Source: Saccharum officinarum (Eukaryota > Streptophyta > Magnoliopsida > Poales > Poaceae). Taken from it: a stretch of 64,000 nt of DNA. The first letter of the stretch is position 1. Every line of letters begins with the position of its first letter. The position numbers were made by a program, and so were the translations under genes. Positions 58,814 to 64,000 of the stretch are shown piece after piece. Under the pieces are notes generated by a model, which worked only from the letters and a program-made list of their open reading frames with translations, was not told where the DNA came from and did not search any database. Where the stretch lies: contig CM036168.1 of the NCBI GenBank assembly GCA_020631735.1, forward strand, positions 100,212,036-100,276,035, in the 5' to 3' direction.

Positions 58814-59663
58814 AGGATGTGTTTGGTTGGGCTCCCAACCAGGCATTTGGCTTGGCTGGGCCAGGTCTGCCTTGTTTGGTTGTCAGGCCAGCCCTTAGGG
58901 CCAGGCTCTACCCGGCCTGCCGTACAACTGGAGCCAGGCCCAAGAAGAAACACGGGACTAGTGATTCTTTTGGAGCCAGGCTCCGTTCGGCTCCACGCGC
59001 GCGTCATGGTGGGCCCGCTTGGCCTTCGCTGGCCACCGAATAAAAGGCGGAGTGTCACCGCCTGGCTAGGGTTTGTGGCGCACTGTTCACTCTCGAGCCA
59101 CCGCTCTCGGTCGCTCTCTCGCAACGCTCGCCCTCGCTCGCCCCCACACTGTCTTCCCCCTCCTCGTTGCGCCGTCATCGGCGGTGGGGCTTGTCGAAGA
59201 TCCTCGTAAGGCCCGATGGTCACTGGTATGAGGCCGCACTCCCTCTCTCGTCCCTTCCATTTCCTTGCGGTGTATTTTTTGGCATGGTCAAACACTATTA
59301 TGGCGATTGCCATGGATTTTTCGCTAAGCTTTAGGGTTCTTGGTCGATGATGGTTCTAGATCTGAGTGGTGCACCATTAGGTGACGCTACCGGTCTTACA
59401 ATTTGGTTAGGGTTATACTCATATTGCTGCTAAATGTCGCTAATTTTGTTGACCTAGCCACAGAGTAGGCCAAGTTGATGTTAAAGTCATGTTTTTTTTT
59501 CAGATCTGGGTGGTGCACTTTGTGGTGATGCAGCTAATCTGATGATTGGGGGGGCCCATGATTTACTAATTCCTTTCCAATTTCCTATTTAGCACCATGG
59601 TTCGTTCAACTTGGCGTTGTCAGCTTGTCAGTAGGGCCGCTGCATTGGTTGCAGTCATGAGTC
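58814..59663 (+). mobile_element. Putative 5' end and leader of a PIF/Harbinger-type transposon
   Basis: tta (58811-58813) is followed by aggatgtgtttggttggg, resembling PIF/Tourist termini with their TTA target site. A GC-rich leader follows (58900-59220) and an AT-richer intron-like stretch. No matching right end was found before 64000, so the boundaries are tentative. Confidence 0.4.
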
Positions 59664-60942
59664 ATGACTGCATGGCTCTTTATCATATTTAGGAGGTTGT
59701 CTAGATCTAGGCGAGGGATTACCTATGGACCTTTGAGTGCCAGAGATGAGGAGAGGAACATGAATCTTAGATTCATCTACCACAGCGACGATCGTCGTTG
59801 TGTTGAGCTTTTTAGGATGAGGAAAGCCCCCTTCTTCCAGCTGTGTGATCTGTTTCGTAACAGGTCCCTTCTCAGAGATAGCATCCACAGCACAATTGAA
59901 GAACAGGTTGCAATGTTCTTGCTAGTTGTTGGCCATAACCAGAGGTTCAGGGTACTCACTCCTGTGTTCAAAAGGTCCTTAGAAACCATCAGCAGATACT
60001 TCCACAAAGTCCTTTATGCTGTAGGAGAGCTGAGGAATGACATGATTCTGACACATTCTACTACTGTGCCTCCAAAAATTAACAATAGTACGAAATGGAA
60101 CCCTTTCTTCAAGGTTGGAGTTTCACACTTCACCAATTTCCATTCTATCATTTAGCATTTCCTTATTCTAAATCTTGCCAATTGTTCTAGGATTGCATGG
60201 GGGCAATTGATGGTACACATGTACTTGCAAGGGTCCCTGAGAAGTATAGGGCAGCTTTCATGGGGAGGAAGCATAGCACCACATAAAATGTACTGGCTGT
60301 AGTGGATTTTGATCTCAGATTCACCTATGTGCTGGCTGGTTGGGAGGGATCTACACATGATGCTAGGATTCTGTCTGATGCCCTGGACAGGACGGATGGC
60401 CTTAGGGTGCCACCAGGTAGTTATCCTAATGCCACAATCTGATAGCCATGGTCCACTAGGTCTTGATTCTAAGTTCTAATACTATGCTACAATCATGTTT
60501 AGGAAAGTTTTACCTTGTTGATGTTGGGTATGCTGTGAAGCCTAGGTTCCTACCACCATACAGAGCCACGAGGTACCATCTACAGGAGTTTGGTGTTAGA
60601 AGCCCCCAGAACCCAAAGGATCTCTTCAACCTGAGGCATTCATCCCTTAAAGTTACTGTTGAAAGAGCATTTGGTTCTATGAAGAATAGGTTCAGGATCC
60701 TGTACAACAAGCCATTCCATCCGTAAAGGACCCAAGTTAAGCTAGTCCTAGCATGTTGCATCCTTCATAATTGGATCCTTAGATTTGGTCAGGATGAGAT
60801 CATCCCTCTCGAATCAGAATGGGAGCCCAACCCTCCCAATCATCATGGACCCCATGGCAATGACTATGATAACACCACTTGGGCTGCTAAGAGAGATGAA
60901 TGGGTAGCACAGATGTGGGCAACTAGGCATAGGGTAAATTAG
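59664..60942 (+). pseudogene. PIF/Harbinger (HARBI1-like, DDE_Tnp_4) transposase, two in-frame stops
   Basis: Three exons, 59664-60113, 60191-60416 and 60503-60942, keep one frame of 372 codons. The N-terminal part resembles a helix-turn-helix domain (EEQVAMFLLVVGHNQRFRVL, SLETISRYFHKVL). Nuclease core: first Asp in CMGAIDGTHV, second in FYLVDVGYA, Glu in TVERAFGSMKNRFRIL. Stops interrupt it at 60284-60286 (TAA where CAA/Gln is expected before NVLAVVDFD) and 60724-60726 (TAA after PFHP). Hence inactive as read. It would cut and paste the element at TTA sites. The neighbouring Myb-like ORF is its usual partner. Confidence 0.82.
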
Positions 60943-61235
60943 TTGGTCTTTATGCAGCAGTATGTATTATAGTCCCAATGAGCTAGTACTATGTAATGCT
61001 GAGACCAATCCCTAAGGCAATGATGCCTTTTATTTGGACATCTTTTGTGGTGTGCTATGTAATTTGAACTACCTTTATTTGCTTGGGTTCTGGTATTATC
61101 TTTGTAATTTGAACAATGTTTCTTATGATTGTGATTTGCTATGTTTCCTTCATGTGTGCAATTACATGTTTCTGATATTCTGAATGTGCATCCCATACTA
61201 TTTTATTGGATGTATAACCCATGTTTGTGCTAGTT
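60943..61235. other. Between transposase and Myb-like ORF
   Basis: AT-rich, non-coding; probably the 3' UTR of the transposase and the leader of the next ORF. Confidence 0.4.
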
Positions 61236-62336
61236 ATGGATGCTGGGGATGCCTTTCACATTTTTGGGGAAGAAATACAAGGGCCCAATGCTGATGAGGT
61301 GCTAGAGGTGCACCCTGCACAGCAAGGCAATGTGCAGGTACCAAGGCTGAACTGGACAACCCTCATGTTTGCAAGGATGCTGGAGAAATTCTCATTGCTT
61401 GTGACAGAGGGGGTCAGGACTGATAAGGGGTTCAAGGATATCCATGTTCAGGGTGTGGCAAAGGATCTGCAGGCATTCATCAATGCACCAGTTCAGGCAT
61501 CACAGGTGTACAACCATCTGCGCAAGTGGAGTGCAAAATAGAAAAGGATTGTCAAGCTAAAGGAACTGAGTGGAGTCAATTGGGATGAACATCTATGTAT
61601 GATAACCCTAGATCCTAAACACTACCATGGACATGTGAAGGTAAACATTTACTATTATGCATATGTGTTACTACTGTCTAAATGTGTAACTGCTATCTAA
61701 CTGCTTTATTTCATTTATAGGATCACCCCAAGGATGCAGAGTTCCTCAATGTGCCCATCCTTCATTACCAGTACATGCAAACTGTGTTTGGATGTGGGGT
61801 GGCAATAGGCAAGTTTGCTATGGGATCCAATGAGCCACTTGGCCAGCCTACAAACTATGAGCCCATTGACCTTGAGGCTGATCCCACTGACAACAGAGAT
61901 GATGGTCCTTCAACCATGGGGAAGCATGATGACTACAACAAAGGAAAGCAAGGTGATAGCAATAAAGGGAAGCATGCTTTCAACAAGGGCAAGAATGTGG
62001 AAAGCACAAATGGCAAGAATGAAGACAAAGGCAGTGGGAAGAGGAAGAGGGTCCTCAATGAAGATGATGCAGCCCTGTTACAAGGAATGACTGAGGCAGT
62101 GGCTGGACTGACTGCTGCTATCAGTCAGGGGAACCATGTAGAAGCTGCTCCAGGCATTTACCAAGCTGTCATGGGGTGTCCTAACTATGCCAGACCTGAC
62201 TTGATGATTTGCCTGAACTACCTCATGGAGAACAAGGCCACAACTTTGGTTTTTTGTGAGGATGTCTGCAGAGGACAAGGAGCTGTGGATCAACACTCAC
62301 CTTGCTAAAGTCAGGAGTCAGATGGCCTTCCAGTGA
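61236..62336 (+). pseudogene. Myb/SANT-like protein of PIF/Harbinger-type element, stop and frameshift
   Basis: Exons ~61236-61640 and 61721-62336 (intron gtaaac...tttatag). N-terminal part has the Myb/SANT-like trihelix pattern (RLNWTTLMFARMLEKF, VYNHLRKW, LSGVNWDE, then DHPKDAEFLNVPI). The middle is a Lys/Gly/Asn repeat (NKGK), followed by a basic KRKR signal. TAG at 61539-61541 replaces an expected Trp. A run of six T's (62250-62255) shifts the frame away from the usual ending, visible in the next frame as SAEDKELWINTHLAKVR. In PIF/Harbinger elements this protein binds DNA and helps the transposase enter the nucleus. Confidence 0.75.
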
Positions 62337-62672
62337 AGGGCTATTGTGGAAGCAATGTGGCAGTTGTATCCATTTTGATATCCAGTAGGATGTAGTTAGC
62401 TAACATTTAGGCCTATTCTGGGTAGATTATGATAGTTCACTATGATGTAGTCGGCTATCATAGTCTGATTGCCGCATTTTGCTTACATAAATAGCTTCAT
62501 GTTGATTGTGGTGTGTGGGGCTGTGGATGGTGGCATTGCGAACCTGCATGATTAACTATTGTGTAACTGTTGATCTGATCTGCAGTAGTGTTTACCTGTT
62601 GTTTGTCTGCTATTCTGTGTGATGTCTTATGAATCATGTGTTGATGTTGTCCTGTGTGCTGATTTTGTAGAG
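62337..62672. other. Spacer, no gene
   Basis: Non-coding, ends in an acceptor-like attttgtag directly before the next ORF. Confidence 0.4.
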
Positions 62673-62999
62673 ATGAAGTGGTACGTGGTTTTTAAGGGCC
62701 ACTGCCCAGGTGTATATGACAATTAGGAGGAGTGTCATGAACAAGTGTCAGGCTTCAAAGGAAACAGGTACAAAGGGTACAAGTCCAGAGAAGAAGCTGA
62801 AGCTGCTTTCCACAAGTTCATGGTCCATGAGCAATCAGGGTTAATGATCAAGGAGGCTATTGCCGAAGTAGTGAAGAGGAAGGAGGAGGCCAAAGAAGAT
62901 GCAAGCAAGTGTGCCAACACATTCACTGCTAAGGACTTCATCATTGCTTCTCTAGTTGTAGTTGTTGTGATCCAGATCTTCATCATTTGCAAGTACTAG
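62673..62999 (+). pseudogene. RNase H1 N-terminal (viroplasmin-like) domain protein with C-terminal TM helix, one stop
   Basis: 109 codons starting MKWYVVFKGHCPGVYDN. The pattern W-Y-V-V, G-x-x-P-G-V-Y, CHEQVSGFKGNRYKGYKS and AEAAFHKF is the hybrid-binding domain found at the N-terminus of RNase H1 and in plant transposon proteins. TAG at 62724-62726 stands where Trp is conserved. The C-terminus is a hydrophobic helix (IIASLVVVVVIQIFII, about residues 90-106). Role here unknown. The second half (62745-62999) is open. Confidence 0.7.
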
Positions 63000-63400
63000 T
63001 AGTAATCTTATATAAGGAATTGTAATCGAATGATGTAGACTAAATTTGAGCAGAGCATGTTCTCCAAGAAACACTTGTGGCATAAACAGGCACATAAACA
63101 AATAAACATGCATACTGAAAGTAGCATTGTTCCTGGTACCCCATTTCATCACGGTACCATTCTGCATTGTCCATATCTTACATCCAATAAAAGATTAAAA
63201 GGAGGACCGAACACTTTCATAAGGTGCCTCCACTATCACAGTTTAAACTTAAGCTATTGTGCACTAACAAAAGATCAACACTTAGAGCTGATATGCATCT
63301 TCATCAGCTGAAGCAGTTAACTCCTAAATGGTTATATCATTCTTACGATCCTAAGCCAGCAAAATATGATGCACCTTCCACAACCGATCTAGGGGAAGCA
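63000..63400. other. Non-coding stretch
   Basis: No gene or repeat recognised; probably 3' flanking sequence of the two opposed ORFs on either side. Confidence 0.4.
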
Positions 63401-63749
63401 TCACTTCTTGGACAGCAGTCTCAGTGCCAGAACTGTGATCACAGCAAGCAAGCAGTACACTAGGAACTTCAGCTTTGAGTTGTCTGCCTCTAGGTTGGTG
63501 GCCCTCCTCTGATAGAACAAACAGATCTTCTCGGCAAGGCGTTTGGTGTGGCTGCACTGTTGCTGAAGCTCGGCCCTTTCGACGTTGGCAACGTAGTTGG
63601 AGCGAATTGCCTCGTTCAGAGCTTCGTTGGCCGTCACCTCACATCGCCTAGTGGTTTTTAGCTCCTTCAATATCTCCTTCATGCTGTCCTACAGTCGCTG
63701 CGGCCATGGATCGTCAATCCCATGCACGAACTGGCACCGCTGAGAGGCA
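63401..63749 (-). pseudogene. GRF-type zinc-finger/coiled-coil/TM protein remnant
   Basis: On the minus strand an exon starting near 63749 reads DASQRCQFVHGIDDPWPQRL, like the end of a GRF-type zinc-binding domain. A TAG (63689-63691) follows where Gln is likely. The same frame then continues as a 93-residue coiled coil ending in a membrane helix (FLVYCLLAVITVLALRLL). The upstream cysteine-containing part lies in or beyond 63750-63880 behind a possible intron. Such small GRF-TM proteins are common in grass transposon-rich DNA. Function unknown. Confidence 0.55.
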
Positions 63750-64000
63750 TCCTACATTTGTGACAGTAGTAGTTCATCAGTCCGTAAGAATGCCCATGGC
63801 ACTGACATATTTCAGATATAAACGAACAGGGCACCAATGCAGAACAAAGGAGAAAACCAAAACCGTGAAACAAATGTAGAAATTTTGGCCAAATGCTTCA
63901 AGAAATCGTTAAATCTAACATTAATCGGGACCTCAGAAAGGGTGAAATCAGATCAAAACGGGCAACATTGGGCTCATATTGTTCGCATCATCAGAAGGGT
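63750..64000. other. Window end, probable upstream part of the GRF-type remnant
   Basis: A minus-strand Cys/His-rich phrase (CQCHGHSYGLMNYYCHKC, ~63760-63830) could be an exon of the same protein, but I cannot place its borders. Confidence 0.3.

Overview
This window is nuclear DNA from a grass. Evidence: intron-rich genes with GT-AG junctions, a large Sirevirus-type Copia retrotransposon, grass-style MITEs, L1 LINE tails, a tRNA-derived SINE, a Pack-MULE-like element and a PIF/Harbinger transposon. I cannot name the species; a panicoid or andropogonoid grass would fit.

The dominant fact is an assembly feature. Positions 2107-27757 and 27858-53606 are two near-identical copies of the same ~25.7 kb, meeting head-to-tail at a 100-base N gap (27758-27857). 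The left copy ends exactly at the gap and the right copy starts exactly at it. That is what two overlapping contigs placed end to end look like, so the genome very probably has one copy. The left copy is full of one- and two-base indels, especially after ~13.4 kb; the right copy is the better reading.

Layout after collapsing the duplication: (1) LTR fragments of two other retrotransposons (1-1907); (2) gene A, a HESO1-like terminal nucleotidyltransferase of 8 coding exons (30248-34483 in the right copy); (3) a 13.4 kb Sirevirus-like Copia element inserted in the last exon of gene A (34471-47927, target duplication acatc), with gag, pol and a third ORF in the envelope-like position; (4) the severed C-terminus of gene A (47928-48059); (5) a small COX7a-like gene on the minus strand (48785-48982); (6) an intergenic stretch with a SINE, a Pack-MULE-like element carrying a CCD7-like fragment, a 665 bp foldback Mutator-type MITE and another MITE; (7) gene B, a diverged tandem paralogue of gene A with the same exon structure (53738-57731); (8) a TIR element that supplies the stop codon of gene B; (9) a decayed PIF/Harbinger-type region (about 58814-63000) with transposase, Myb/SANT-like and RNase H1 N-terminal-like ORFs, then a GRF-type zinc-finger/coiled-coil/TM remnant on the minus strand.

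The biological story is a tandem pair of small-RNA-uridylyltransferase-like genes that have decayed in different ways. Gene A keeps its catalytic aspartates but lost its last 43 residues to the Sirevirus. Gene B has lost the first aspartate of its metal-binding pair (Ala at residue 70), has an in-frame TAG in exon 7, and ends inside transposon sequence.
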